From Dillenia suffruticosa (Eukaryota > Streptophyta > Magnoliopsida > Dilleniales > Dilleniaceae), in the NCBI GenBank assembly GCA_033439265.1, contig JAVTVX010000009.1, positions 12,799,109 to 12,863,108 on the forward strand: 64,000 bases of DNA. Direction: 5' to 3'. The notes under the pieces are model-generated. The model was not told the DNA's origin and ran no database searches. It worked only from the letters and a program-made list of their open reading frames with translations. The position numbers were made by a program, and so were the translations under genes. Positions 1 to 15,475 of this stretch are shown in pieces (the first letter of the stretch is position 1; each line of letters starts with the position of its first letter).

Positions 1-935
1 ATTCCTTGGAAAGATTGGCAAAGTTGTACATTGATGAGATCGTAAGGCTTCACGGAGTACCGGTGTCTATTGTATCGGACCGTGATCCTCGATTTACTTC
101 TAGATTCTGGCCAAAGTTACAAGAGTCCTTAGGGACTAAGTTGAAATTCAGCATTGCTTTTCATCCCCAAACCGATGGACAATCGGAGCGCACCATCCAA
201 ACATTGGAGGATATGCTTAGGGCATGTGTTACGGAATTTCAAGGCAGTTGGGATAGATACCTTCCGTTGGTTGAATTTGCCTACAACAACAGTTATCAAG
301 CAAGCATAGGGATGCCTCCATATGAAGCCCTTTATGGAAGGAAGTGTCGTACTCCCTTATGTTGGGATGAAGTTGGAGAGAGAAAGATTGAAAGCATAGA
401 AATGATCGAGGCCACTAAAGAAAAAGTAAAGCTGATTCAGGAAAGAATGAAGGTGGCTCAAGATCGACAAAAGAGCTATGCTGACAAGAGAAGAAGACCT
501 TTGGAATTTGAAGAAGGAGATATGGTGTTTTTGAAGATATCTCCTTGGAAAGGCGTAATCCGTTTTCAGAAACGGGGAAAGCTAAATCCTCGTTATATCG
601 GTCCCTTCAAAATTCTTGAAAGGATTGGACAAGTGGCATACCGGCTAGAATTGCCGCCGGAGTTATAGAGAATCCATGACGTTTTTCACGTTTTCGTGTT
701 GAAGAAGTATTTACCGGATCCCTCACACTCATTGGAAGCACCTCCAGTGGAATTGAATGAGAATTTGAGTTTCAAGGTACAACCGGTGAAGATCATTGAT
801 AGGCAAATCAAGCAATTGAGGAATAAGCAGATTCCTATGGTTAAGGTGCTATGGAGAAATAATCAAGTTGAAGAACAGACTTGGGAAACCGAAAAATTAA
901 TGCGGAAACAACAACCGCAGCTCTTTGATGTATAA
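1..935 (+). pseudogene. Ty3/gypsy (Tekay/Del-like) integrase C-terminal half plus chromodomain, broken
   Basis: The left window edge cuts into the integrase of a plus-strand LTR retrotransposon. Visible are the second and third catalytic regions of the DDE integrase core ([25 protein letters not shown]), the GPY/F module (NPRYIGPFKIL) and, after a stop, a chromodomain-like tail (VKVLWRNNQVEEQTWE). The chromodomain places it with the Tekay/Del chromoviruses, whose tail is thought to guide insertion into heterochromatin. An in-frame TAG at 666-668 sits where sister copies have a serine codon, so the reading frame is broken although it continues unchanged to the stop at 933-935. Integration of copy DNA would be its role in the nucleus. 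It is a dead 3' fragment. Confidence 0.92.
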
Positions 936-945
936 TTGTATCTTG

Positions 946-982
946 AAATTTCGGGGACGAAATTTGTTTTTAGGGGGTTAAG
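946..982 (+). other. 3' stem-loop and polypurine tract of the left-edge gypsy element
   Basis: Between the pol stop and the expected LTR lies an inverted repeat, AAATTTCG and CGAAATTT separated by 4 nt (946-965). It is followed by a purine tract, TAGGGGGTTAAG (971-982), which would prime plus-strand DNA synthesis. A diverged element at 43 kb has the same arrangement. Confidence 0.7.
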
Positions 983-1044
983 TGTTGTGGCACCGACAAA
1001 GAGAAAAAAAAAAGATGGAAAGTGAAAAAGATAATGCTTTACGT
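983..1044 (+). repeat. Truncated 3' LTR start
   Basis: TGTTGTGGCACC directly follows the polypurine tract and is followed by an A-rich run, as at the start of the other LTRs in this window. Only about 60 bp remain. At about 1045 the sequence switches to DNA also found at 24342 and 51708, so the element was truncated here. Confidence 0.5.
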
Positions 1045-2356
1045 TTAAAGATACGACCGAGAGCTAAAACTTTGATGCTTTACGTTTTTCTAAATTTTGT
1101 ACAAAAAATATTTTAAAAATTTATACAACATACTGGCCGTACATAGAGGATGAAAACAGAATATGTCATTTTGCTATCCTTTCCAAAATCACTATAAAAC
1201 ACATTCTTAATAGAAATTTTCGTGTCATATCTTATTTTAAAGCTTAGGGAGTCTTGTTTATTGAGAAACAAATGGTTTAAAATTTCAAGTCTTATACGAT
1301 GAGAAATCATGGCAAGACTACACATAGTTCAAATCTGAAACAATGATATCTAGTATGCTAGTACATGTATTTAATTTCACTACTTGTAAAGACTTCAATT
1401 TTGAGTATTTTACCTTCATTTGTATGATCTTTTGCTAAGTAGTACCCATCATCTTGATCTTGATTTTCTTGAAACCTTGATCATATTAGCACTATAGTAA
1501 CATAATTTATCAAAAATCATCTCTACACAATCCTTATACTATCTCAATCAACTAGAGATATAGAGTCAATGATGTTCTTATCTCTTTTACTTGTGTTCCT
1601 TCTCCGATATTTCAAGAATTCCACTTGAACATTCAGCAAATCTCTTTTTCCTTACTCTAATTTTCGTCCAAGTGAGGTGAGTCGAAGAGAAAATGGTTGG
1701 TTTTGGTCTTTTATAAACCTAATCAAGCTATGTTGACCCTTGATTCATTTTGCATGCAAGATCTTTACTCTACACTTGTCCTAAGCTTTTCTCTCATGCA
1801 AGATTGCCTACAAGCTACCTTCATGCATCTCTTTTATGTCAATTTCGTTCGTGATGAATTTAAGCACAAAAAGAGGAGTTTTTTATCAATCAATGAGAAT
1901 TCATGCAATGATTTTTCAACCAATGAGTTTTCTCTTTGGTGGAATGAGGTTAGATGGCCACTTTGTGTACTTTTGGCCAATAGTTGATCTCCAATTGTGA
2001 TAATTGTCATTCAATGGTTGGTTTTGTAACTTAGTCCCTCAAGTTCTCATATTTGCACTTTAACTCCTAAACTTTCCATAATTATAAATTCGACCCTATG
2101 TGATTTTTTTTTTTAATTTTCAAATTCACTTCTTTATGCTTATAATTAAGTGTTTTGGCTTTCGTTAACCATTTTCAATGATTTTAGGGCTTGCCGGCAC
2201 TTTTTGGAAAAGTTTTCAGCTTATCGATGGAATTTTTGGTTTAAGTGATTTTAAAGGCAAAGTTTTAGAAATTTCAAATCATGTGTCTCAAATGGGTGCA
2301 GTATCATATATATGAACATGAGAAGAGTACATCATATACTGAGAGTCGGTGTTACA
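1045..2356 (-). repeat. Degenerate LTR-like sequence, copy 1
   Basis: It ends in GGTGTTACA at 2348-2356, which on the minus strand reads TGTAACACC, a usual LTR start for this kind of gypsy element. The same sequence ends at 25646 and 53023 in the other units. The copy in unit 2 also contains a GGAAGGGTACACCATTCCCC-type block near 23740, like the block found in the intact LTRs. No coding sequence is seen, and no target duplication could be found. Confidence 0.4.
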
Positions 2357-4194
2357 AATCTCTCATAGACGGAATGGAGAATTTCAAACCATAACCTATA
2401 AGGAAAAGAATCCCTTAATTACAAGGACTTTCCCAACTGAAAGGAATCTGAATCATTTGGAGATCTTCCATCAAGGATCTCGAAATCTCGGGATACTTTT
2501 ATAAGAAAACTCGAGGTTTAACATCCCAAGTATATACGAAACTCACACACGAAGGTTATATATACATTGTAAAGTCAACCGGCCTAATACACTCTCTGAA
2601 CTGACACAAAGCACACAAAAACATTGCACTACTCTCTTTCAATCTGTTTCTCTTATTATAAATTGCTCTCTAACTTAAGTATCAGAGTTTCTCCTGTTGA
2701 ACACCCTCCGATGGTCTTTTGTAGATCTCATTGATCAAAGATCATCGAACAACCAATCATCTCGTTTGAGTCAGTAGAGCCACCATCTATAGAGCAAAAC
2801 CAATCTCCAATAGTTACATTGCTGATTGAGCACTAGAACTACAAGTTAAGGCATTTGTGGAGTTGTATACCTTTGTAGCACTTGCATTACACTGATTGGT
2901 AGAATAGTCTAAACATAGGTTGTTCTGGTTGATTATAAATTAATTGGTCACAAAGGGCATATGCTGACCTAGTTTGTGTATGAATTGGTTGAGAATTCGG
3001 GGGTATGCTACTCCTATAGGTATGGGTTGGGTGTAAGCTGCGAGGTAGTAGGAGGTATCGATTTGACCAGCATTAAGCGACAATGATTTCATACATGATT
3101 TTCCTTTATGGCAAATGGGATTCTCAATGTCTTATCATAAGATAATTCACACATGATTGGAATACATGAAATATTTATCAATCTTCTTCTCACCTTGAAA
3201 TTCCAAACTTAGGTTGTGGAAGAATGGCCATTAGCTTATTGAGCTACACTCTAGTATTTTGATTGTCAACCAAGTCTACCCTTGATTCCCTTATGCATAT
3301 GGAATTTGTTCGCTAGTTAGGGAGCCGTGTAATCTAAAACTTGGTAGTGTAGTTTATCGTTGAATCAAGGTCTGTCTCCTAAATTCTTGTGACTTCATCT
3401 TGCATTTTAAGGCAAACCATGTTGGCTAGTTGTTGAACAAAATTGTTTGTGACTTCATTAATTCCTATGCTGATTTGTTCTCAAATAAATAAGGCCATCA
3501 TGGAACTGGTAATAGTGGTATCTCTAAAAAGCAACTTGGTTATTACTCTATTGTGTTGAGTTCAAGTGGATAATGCAGAATTGGGATTTTTTTTCACTAA
3601 GGAGTTGCAATCGGTAAAACAAGAGGTTCATTATTGAAGGGGTGTGGTTTGTTGATTTAAAACCACCCAGTGATTGTTCATATTCCTCATCTAGTGCTAA
3701 TTGTTTCCTTCCATTCATATAGTGTTTCCAGAATGCAGAAGCATAAACTTTTACAAGATCTAAAAAAGTGAGTCCCATTAAGTGTACCAAAAAGAGTATT
3801 GGCACCCGATTAGAGCAAATTAGACAGCACTTGCATTTTCGAGTGTCTCAAGCAATAGATATCAAGTAGGGGATTATGAGGAATAACAACGGTAGACGAA
3901 TTGGAAAAGAAAAAATAGAATTTTATTAAATTAAATGAAATGACTACAAAACAATCGGAAAATATAATAACTAAAAATGAAGAAATTTATATGTTAGGTT
4001 GTGTCATGCTTTCTGCAAACTACTTTTTTTTTTGGGTTCAAGATCACGGATATCCAGTATCATACTTTAACTAATTTAGTTCGATTATTTGTAGAGTCGC
4101 TATTTAGGAGACTGCTCTCCTAAAATATGATTTTTTATTCCCAAGTTGCAAACTTCTTCTTTTATAGGCATCATTGGCTGACTTTCTATTTAAC
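2357..4194. repeat. Non-coding part of duplicated block, unit 1
   Basis: No gene is supported here. Copies lie at 25647-27485 and 55030-56850. The stretch near 2660-2720 (TTAAGTATCAGAG followed by an accessory CCCTCCGATGG) recalls the R-U5 end of a Tat-lineage LTR, so this is probably old retrotransposon debris. Open frames of 60-90 codons are not conserved between the three copies. Confidence 0.6.
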
Positions 4195-4199
4195 AAATA

Positions 4200-6590
4200 T
4201 GTCATGCCCCGATCCTCGGATCGACCACGCGACAACCGCCGCGTTGTCTCGGTACACGGGCAGAACCTCCCCATATACCGAGACTCTGCAAGGATAACCA
4301 ACTGTACAATATTTCTTCCAAATACAATACACATATAAAGGAACCATCTGATCCATCCCAGTACACACAAACCCACATCAGCACACAAATGGGGAGGGGG
4401 TTCCTGTACATGCACGCATGTAATGTGACCATCCCAGCCACTTCAAGGATATGTCAAAATCAAAACAGATGAAATCCCAAATCATAGTCGTAGGATTTTA
4501 CTGACACTTGTCTGAAGAAAACAAACCAGCATCAGTAAAGTCCAAACAGTATGAGATGTACAGAACTTCGTAAAATCAAAAGCAAGTATCAAAATTCAAC
4601 ACTTCGAACCAAATGTCCCATTCAAACAATAAGTTTTACCAAAAATAGAATTTAAAAGAAAGTAAACAAGTCTTCCCTTCCATGGATTTCAAATAAACTA
4701 AAATAACCTTACATCACTATCATACATATACAAAACAGCAGATAAACCTTCCCAAACTCCAATTTCTGTAACAGACCTAAACTTTCTCTGAAAAATGTTA
4801 AAGAGAGGGGTGAGTATTGGAAAATACTCAGTGAGTGGAGTGCAATGGTGTGATTGTGTTCATAAATAAGGAGTAAATGTGGGGCAGTCAAAGCATATCT
4901 CATAAATAACAGTTCATATGCATAAAATATTTCAATAAATCACAATTTACAAAATATACATCCATGTCAATTATCATTTCAGAAAATCTTGGGGTTCCAT
5001 CGAAAAACACTTCCGTCTTAGGGTGGCCAAACCCAGACGAAATCCCGCCAAGAGTTTTTCTATCCAATGTCTCAAAACAAACCCCCTATCTTGGCGTTGG
5101 CTCGTACCTCACCGGGGTGCACCAGATATAGTATGATTTCGGCAGAGGGAGGGACGTCTAACTCCCCTGCACATCCAAACTCCAAACCACGCCACCCCGT
5201 CGGGTCGCTTCGTGGTGGGAATATGACTATAGTCATCTGCGGCACCCTTCATTTTTAAATCAATCAAGTTCACAAGCAATGTGCCATAATTTTCCATCAA
5301 ATAATCAACAATCTCATGCCAAATCAATTCATTGAGCAATATCAAATAACATATGACACAAAATCATTTTTAAACACAATGGATGTATTTATACTTTATA
5401 ATTCAGTTCAGACAGCCCACAGTTACAAAACAATTCACATAAATCACGTAAAACCTTTCGAAAATCATTATAAAGCAATTTTAAAACAAATTTCTCATTC
5501 ATGAACATAATGGACCATCCACTCACCTTCTAGGGAGGGTATCCACTCCCCATGCCCTATCGATACTCAAGAAATCTCCTTTCAAGCTCCAAAACAAAGT
5601 CAACCTATGGTTTCCGTAGCTTGCAGCCCTAGCGTCCGTGCGCCTACAACTCGATCCGAACTCCTACAATGAAGATGCAGGTGAGCTCTCGAAGGGGAAA
5701 GATGGTCGCGGGCTCGCGGGCCGTCATGGGGCTCGTGGGCCGGCGGGCTGGTGGGCTGGCCCGCTGGTGGGCTCGCAGGCTCGCAGCCCGGCTTGCTGGC
5801 TGTAGAGGGCTTCGCAGGCCGTAGTGGGTCGCGCGCTGAAGCATGTTTGTGATCGTGCTGGGGTCGCACGTGCTCGTGCTAGGGTCGCGCGCTGGCTCGT
5901 GCTGGGGTAGCGCTCAGGCTCGCGCTGGATTCGCGCAGGCTCGTGCTGGGTCATGCGCTGCTCGGGGGAGATCGCGCGCTGCTCGCCGAAGATCGCGAGC
6001 TACTCGTGCGCTGCTCGCCAGAGATCGCGAGCTACTCGTGCGCTGCTCGCGGAAGATCGGGCAAGGGAGCACTCGGGTTCGCACAGGAGAGATCGCGCTG
6101 CGGCGGAGGAGCTGCAGTCGTGCTCGTGAAGGGGCAGTGCTCACGGGAGGAAGGTGAGGCGGCTATGGCGCGCTCGCAGGAAGGAAGGAGCAGCGGCGGC
6201 TGGGTGTTGGCGGAGGTGAATCGGGCGCGACTGTGGGAGAGAAAGTGTGCGAAGGAGAGAGAGAGTTCGAGAGGCAGAGAGACAGAGAGTGCGAGAGCGA
6301 CAGAGAGAGAGAGAGAGAGAGAAAGATGATAGAGACAGAGCGATGGAGAGAGAGACGGTGTGCGGTGGACAGAAGGGGCAAAGGACGGCGGAGATGGTGG
6401 TGGTGGCGGCGGAGAGGCGACGGGAGAGAGGGATTCGGGAGAGAGAGAGAGAATGAGATAGAGAGAGACGGAAGGAAGAGAGAGAGAAATTATGGCTTTT
6501 TGCCCTAATTTCACTCTTGGGGAGAGCGCAACGTTTTGGTCCAAAACGCTGCGTTTCCTTTCTCTTTTTTTTTTTTTTTTCGGTATTACA
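4200..6590 (-). mobile_element. Solo LTR 1, gypsy, 2391 bp, TSD AAATA
   Basis: It starts TGTCATGCCCC and ends GGTATTACA, and is flanked by AAATA at 4195-4199 and 6591-6595. The uninterrupted site is present in unit 2 (about 27485), so insertion followed by LTR-LTR recombination is clear. Read on the minus strand it has an A-tract, an AGGGC/GCCCT block, a CT-rich tract, a CpG-dense block (about 5690-6200) and a conserved terminal part that matches the LTRs of element B. The Arg/Ala-rich open frames here are low-complexity translations of the GC-rich block. Confidence 0.95.
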
Positions 6591-6595
6591 AAATA

Positions 6596-7465
6596 ACTAC
6601 TCCTTTTAGAGATTTCATCGACTTACTTTCTATTTCTCAGACTTGGAGTTGTGACCATCTTTTTACTTTCTAAATCGGTTTAAAGCAATTTTTGATATAT
6701 CTTTGATTTCTAATTTCTTGATGTTAGCTTGCACACCAATCTTTTCTGAATCTCTTACAAATCATCTCAAAATTTTCATTTCTTGACCAATTGGTATTTA
6801 AAAGGAAATTTTATCTCAAAAGGTCACCATCCATATCATCTTAGTGATCTAATTTCTCCTCCTCCTTGTATACATCACCGCCATTAGAATTTCTTAGGTT
6901 GTCACTAAAAGTTTACGATTTTGTAGGCAGCCACTAGATATAGCGTTTAGTGGCATAGGTGGCATCCTATGATACACGGAAACATTTTAACAATAATGTT
7001 TTCACGTTTTTGAAATATTTTCGAATTTTTTTTTCTATTTTTGAAAAGTTATATTACTTAATATTTATATAAAAGTTTTTATACCTTTTATATTTATAAT
7101 TTTTTTCATATTTAATAAATTATTTATTTATTTAATTAATTATGATATTTATATTATTTGTTTTATAATCAATAATTTCATATTTATTCATTTTAGATTT
7201 TTATTATAAAAGTTAACCATTCTATTATTTTTATATAATAATTAATATTTATATAAATTTTTTTTATAATTTTTATATTTATGCATTCCGAATTCTTACA
7301 AATTATCATTTCCCATATAGTTCCTTATCTATTTCCATTTCATCTTTCCATTTTCGTGGAATCTAGGTGGCAACTACAAACTCCAACGAAATGATACATT
7401 CAGTGGCGCCCACTGCTGAACACAAATGTTGCTGCTAGCACTTTGCAAACCATTTGGTGACAAGT
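6596..7465. repeat. AT-rich duplicated spacer, unit 1
   Basis: This is collinear with 27486-28359 and 56851-57675. Small indels distinguish the copies: a 10-bp duplication (GTGGCATAG) near 6950 here, and a 19-bp duplication near 28240 in unit 2. The region 7020-7270 is almost pure A/T. No gene is seen. Confidence 0.7.
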
Positions 7466-7962
7466 TGTTACGAATCTCATATCGAATTTTCAAAATATCA
7501 TAAAATAGTATTTAAATCTAATAAACTCTCTCACTCAATAGATCGATCTTTTGGGCTGAGTTCTCCTATTAGGCTTGAATCCATCACTTGGGTCAGTGAC
7601 AAATTGATATCAGAGTTTCCGATCTAACATGAAAAAAGGGATACCTAGAAGAGGGTTACCTGGAAAAGGGTTATCTGGTGCCAGAGTGAGAATCGTTCAA
7701 AATAGAAAAGGGTTACCTTGTGTTGGAGTAAGAGCCATCCAAAAAGGAAAAGCGCTACCCGTAAGAGTGAAAGTTATCCAGAGTGAGAGTCGTCTATGGA
7801 TGTCCGGCTTTTCAAGATAAGTGTAATATTACGAATCTTATATCGGATTTCCAAAAAATCATAAAATAGTACTTAAATTCAATAAACTCTCTCACTTAAT
7901 AATTCGATCTTTTGGGCTGAATTCTTCTATTGGGTTTGAGTTTATCACTTGGCTCTGCGACA
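7466..7962 (+). mobile_element. TRIM retrotransposon, copy 1 (two 136-bp LTRs)
   Basis: LTR1 (7466-7601, TGTTACG...GTGACA) and LTR2 (7827-7962, TATTACG...GCGACA) are both 136 bp and clearly homologous. Right after LTR1 comes TTGATATCAGAG, a degenerate primer-binding site for initiator tRNA-Met (TGGTATCAGAG). Before LTR2 is a purine tract, clearer in the unit 2 copy (AAGAGGAGTG). The inner 225 bp are made of short degenerate GGGTTA-type repeats and code for nothing. Flanks are CAAGT and CAAGG, a 4 of 5 target duplication. The total of 497 bp fits a terminal-repeat retrotransposon in miniature. Confidence 0.85.
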
Positions 7963-8884
7963 CAAGGCATAGGGCACAACCCAATGGAAGTAACTTACTG
8001 AAAGTAACTTATACAGCCACTCCTTGTTGGCCTCCGGTAGTTGTTACCACTGAAATGGTATGTTGAAGTGTGGGGCTACTCATTCGGGTTAATTAACCCT
8101 CTTCGGGCTAACCGAAATATAAGTTTACAATTTATTTGAAAAAATACTAAAAAAAGGGATAAAAATCAGGTTTGGTGGAATTGACTTGTTGAGATGAACT
8201 AAAATATGTTAAGATTTTCATGTAGTTTGTGGTGATCAGATGATAAGGCTGATTCAAATGAATAAGAAAGTTCAAATTTTAAGGTATACGGATGAAATTT
8301 GCTCTGTTGAAAAAAATAAAGACAATTTTTAAACTGATCAATCATTTGTTATTAAATAATTTTAATTGAATTTTATAGAAAAATCAAGTGATCGAATGGT
8401 TTGGGTCAATCAAATAAATTGTTTTTCTGAGCTTAAGTAATTATTTAATGCGATGAGATAAAATGTTGCCCATTTAAGTTTTGTTACTATGATTGAGATC
8501 ATTTGTTTCGTCGAGAGCTATTATGTACATGCGATACCTTATTATTTATCTAAAATATTCCCTTAGTTTTAGACGGTCTGTCCACCCCTTCGGTACCATT
8601 TGCACCAAGAACATGAGAAGGAGGATATCGGGTATTTGTTATATTTTTTAAAATTATCCCATGGATTTATATAGATTTCACGGGAATTCAAAAGACACAG
8701 TACATCACAGAATGTGAGGTTATTATGCTATTCTCCGATGCCATCTTCCAAATATGAAATGATTCTTTGTTTACCCTTAATTATTCCTTTACACTCTGAT
8801 TATTTATATGACATACGAGAGAACCAAGACTGAAGAAAGGGCCTTTTAAGAATTGACTAGAGGTCCCAAAACATTGACTCTTTT
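7963..8884. other. 3' flank of beta-glucosidase gene 1
   Basis: This is non-coding DNA downstream of the minus-strand gene and is almost identical to 28851-29758. Unit 1 has an extra 14-bp TAACTTACTGAAAG duplication near 8000. AT-rich stretches with ATAAATAAT near 8800 could hold the polyadenylation signal. No other feature is recognised. Confidence 0.6.
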
Positions 8885-12054
<3,170 letters not shown>

Positions 12055-12248
12055 CTACTAGAACTGTTACATTGCATCATGTCATCTGGTTACTAACATT
12101 GCTGTTTCCAAGTTCAATTTTCCGTCATCTTGTTGGATTACTATTCCAAGCGTTTCGGTTCAACTTCTAACGTGTCAAAACTTTGTTAATACTATTATTT
12201 TATTTTATTTTATTTATTTTTGGTAAAAGTTAATACTATTATTATTTT

Positions 12249-12940
12249 GAAGGATTTAGATAAACTCGTGATCCAATCATAGGGCCCACATTAATTTATT
12301 GTGAAGTGACAAAATTTTGATATTAATAGTCTTACAATATAATCATTATTATATTATTCCCAGCAATTATTTTTTATTAATATTCTCTTAATATTTGGTT
12401 AATCTATCTATGCTCGATACAATTAAGCTAACTCAATGATCTCTCAATATTCCTCATTATGGTAAAACAATATAGACCGAATATTTGGAAAATATTGACA
12501 GCATATATTTAATGGCATATTGTGTTATGGTAACACAATATTGACCAAATATTTGGAGAATATTAATAATATCAATATGGCCCTCTAAATTGTTTTACGT
12601 CCCGAAACTTTGTGGATGCTAATAATATTTGAAGGGTTTAGATCAACTCAGTGATCCAATCATAGGCCCGACAATAATTTATAGTGAAGTGACAAAAGTT
12701 TGATATACATGGTCATACAATATAATGATTATTATTATTCGAGCAATTATCTTTTATTAATATTCTCTTAATATATGTAATTCTCGATATAATTTAGGTA
12801 TAACTCAATAATCTCTTAATATTCATCATTATGATAAAACAATATCGACGGAGTATTTCAAAAATAATGCCAGCATACATTTAACAGCATATTGTGTTAT
12901 GATAACACAATATTGACCAAATATTTGGAGAATATGGACG
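12249..12940. repeat. Tandem duplication of about 382 bp upstream of gene 1
   Basis: The two copies start with GAAGGATTTAGA (12249) and GAAGGGTTTAGA (12631). Both continue through a block containing ATCCAATCATAGG, CTCTTAATAT and TTGACCAAATATTTGGAG. Copies are diverged and AT-rich. The block lies 0.3-1 kb upstream of beta-glucosidase gene 1. Confidence 0.8.
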
Positions 12941-13774
12941 GCATATATTTTACAAGCTTTAGAACTATATCGATACAGCTATATCAATACAGCCCTCTCT
13001 GTATAGTTCTAATTATATTAAACTTTTACTTAATTTGTAAATGCCTAAAACAATGCGTGGTTAAAATCTCTCTCAAAAATTTTAATTTTTTTGGAGTATA
13101 ATTGAAACTTACATCATGATAGTTGACTGTCAAAAGTGATAAAGTATCTGATCATATTTGAAGGTGTGAAAATAGAAGGATTAAAGAGGGAAAGGAAAGC
13201 GAATATGAAAAATTCATAATAAATTTCATCTGTGTAAATATGAATACTAAAATTTCAATAATTTGTTGGGAATGCCAAACAAAGCCAAAAAATGCACCAG
13301 TAATTTGCTTTCAACAACACTTATTACTCCAATCAAAATTAAGTGCTCATATAAACTTCGGGCCTATTTAATTAAATTTATTTTAAATGGATTATAACCT
13401 CCAAAAACTCATAGAATATTTTGAAAATAATAAAAAAAAAAATTGTATCTTTAATTTTCAAAATAAATTATTAAACTAGTTGAATAAAATTTGTTGAAAC
13501 GGTTTATAGAATATTCTATTAATTTATAACACTTTTAAGTATTGAAATCACTTAAAATGACAAAATACCATTAATAATATAAATAACTATTTATTAACAT
13601 GAAAATAGTAAAACTACTATAATGAAATATTAATAAGGACAATTTATTTAATTTAGAGGTCAAAATAAAATAATTTATTTTATTATAAGTTTCAAATGTC
13701 AAACTTTAAGAAGTTATAAACTCTTTTAGAAAAAAAATTACCAAATAGATTTCAAGCTCTCAAATATGTTATGA
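12941..13774. other. AT-rich intergenic DNA
   Basis: No gene or recognisable element is seen. The last 60 bp, up to the CACTA element, are the first part of a direct duplication whose second copy begins near 15600. Confidence 0.5.
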
Positions 13775-15475
13775 CACTACAAAATAATACGGTTTTAGCA
13801 ACGAATTTAGCAACGAAAATTGTAGAAAAATTCATTGCTAAAAACATTAGCGTCGGATTTAGTAACGAAAAAGGTTTCGTCACTAATGAGACGTCGCAAA
13901 AATTTAGTGACAAAAAATACAAATTCGTCCCTAAATTAGCGACGAAAAATTTTTTGTCGCTAAAATTAACGACGGAAATCCAGTATTTGTTGGCAACGAA
14001 TTTTCAAATTTGGGGCTAAATTAATTTATTATTTAATAATTATATTAATATTATATTATATTTTATTATATTTAAAATTTAGCAACGAATGGGATTTTCA
14101 TCGCTAAATTTAGCGACGGATTACTAAATTTGTCACTAAATTAATTTATTATTTAATAATTATATTATATTTAAATTTAGTGATGAATTATCAAATTCGT
14201 AGCTAAATTAAATTAATTTATTTTTTAATTTATATATTGTCCGAGCCCGGTGAGCTAGTGCCCAGCTAACTCCCGCTAAAGCCCCTACATGCGCGCTAGC
14301 CCCGCGCCCCTCAGTTGAAATCCTTCTTTAATTGTAAAAAATGCATCGGATTTGACTCGAACACCAACGCAGGGGAAAGAACATAAAAACTCATAACAAC
14401 CAAGCCATTCAACTTATCTAATCATGTATTTTTTTATTATTCAACATCTTATGATCACATTTTTTAATAATAAAAAAATAATATAAAATCATAATTTATT
14501 ATAAAATAGTAAAATATTTGCTAAAAATAAAATAAATTTATTCTTTAAAAAATAAAATGAAAATAAAATATAAAATATTAATTAAAAAAAGAAATGATAA
14601 TTCTTTATAAAATAGGAAAATAATAAAATACCAAATTAAAAGAAAATAATAAAAAGATTTCAAAAAATAAAAAAATATTATTCTTTAAAAAATAAAAAAA
14701 AATAATATAATACATTAATTAAAAAAAGAAATGATAATTCTTTGTAAAATAATAAAATAATAAAAAGCTAACTTAAAAAAATAAATCAATATTATTAAAA
14801 TAAAATGCTATTTTAAAATATTATTTAATAATAAATATGAATTTTTAAAATAAAGTAATAAAATCATAGAAAAATAATTTTTATTAAAATATGAGTTTTT
14901 TTTTAATTTGTTAATTTACATTCATATTTTATTAATAATAGTAAAATAATATAAAATGATAGTTGTTAGAAAATAAAAAAAATATTAATTTAAACTAAAA
15001 CAATAAAAAATTTTAAAGAATAAAATAATATTATTCTTTAAAAAATAAAATATAAAAAAGAAAATATTAAATTAATTTAGCGACGAATTGCCAAATTAAT
15101 CGCTAAATTATTTTATTATTTAATAATTTATTAAATATTTTATTTTATTTAATTATATTTGAAATTTAGCAACGAATTCCGAAATTTATTGTTAAATTAA
15201 TTTATTATTTAATAAATATATATTAATATTTTATTTTATTTAATTATATTTCAAATTTAGCGATAGATTCTGGAATTCGTCGCTATCTTAATGATGAATT
15301 TCCTAATCCGTTGCTAAATTAGCGACGAATTCTCTGATTCGTTACTAAATGAGCGATGAATTTCAAATCTGTCGCTAAATTAGTTACGACTATTTTTTCG
15401 TCGCAAGTTGTAAATAGCGATGAAAAATTTTTCGTCGCTAAATTTTATCACTAAAATCGTATTTTTTTTGTAGTG
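13775..15475. mobile_element. Non-autonomous CACTA-type transposon 1 (1701 bp)
   Basis: The terminal inverted repeats read CACTACAAAA inward from both ends, followed by a shared ACGNTTTTAG. Subterminal regions (about 13800-14220 and 15070-15460) are packed with inverted copies of TTTAGCGACGAA, typical transposase-binding repeats of this superfamily. The centre is A/T-rich with one GC-rich island (14241-14316) next to a tRNA-like module. There is no transposase. Flanks are TGA and AGA, so the 3-bp target duplication is imperfect. Confidence 0.85.
14350..14410 (-). other. tRNA-like A-box/B-box module inside CACTA 1
   Basis: On the minus strand TGGCTTGGTTG (14397-14407) resembles an A-box and GTTCGAGTC (14354-14362) fits the B-box consensus, at normal tRNA spacing. 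A full cloverleaf is not evident. A GC-rich island lies just downstream on this strand, as in CACTA 2. Confidence 0.5.

Noticed and set aside
3548..3805. 85-codon minus-strand open frame in the duplicated block
   Set aside because: The frame is not kept in the copies at 26830 and 56190, so it is not under coding constraint.
5600..6550. Several open frames of 60-170 codons, both strands, rich in Arg, Ala or Ser
   Set aside because: They are translations of the CpG-dense and GA/CT tracts of solo LTR 1 and are not conserved in the other LTRs.
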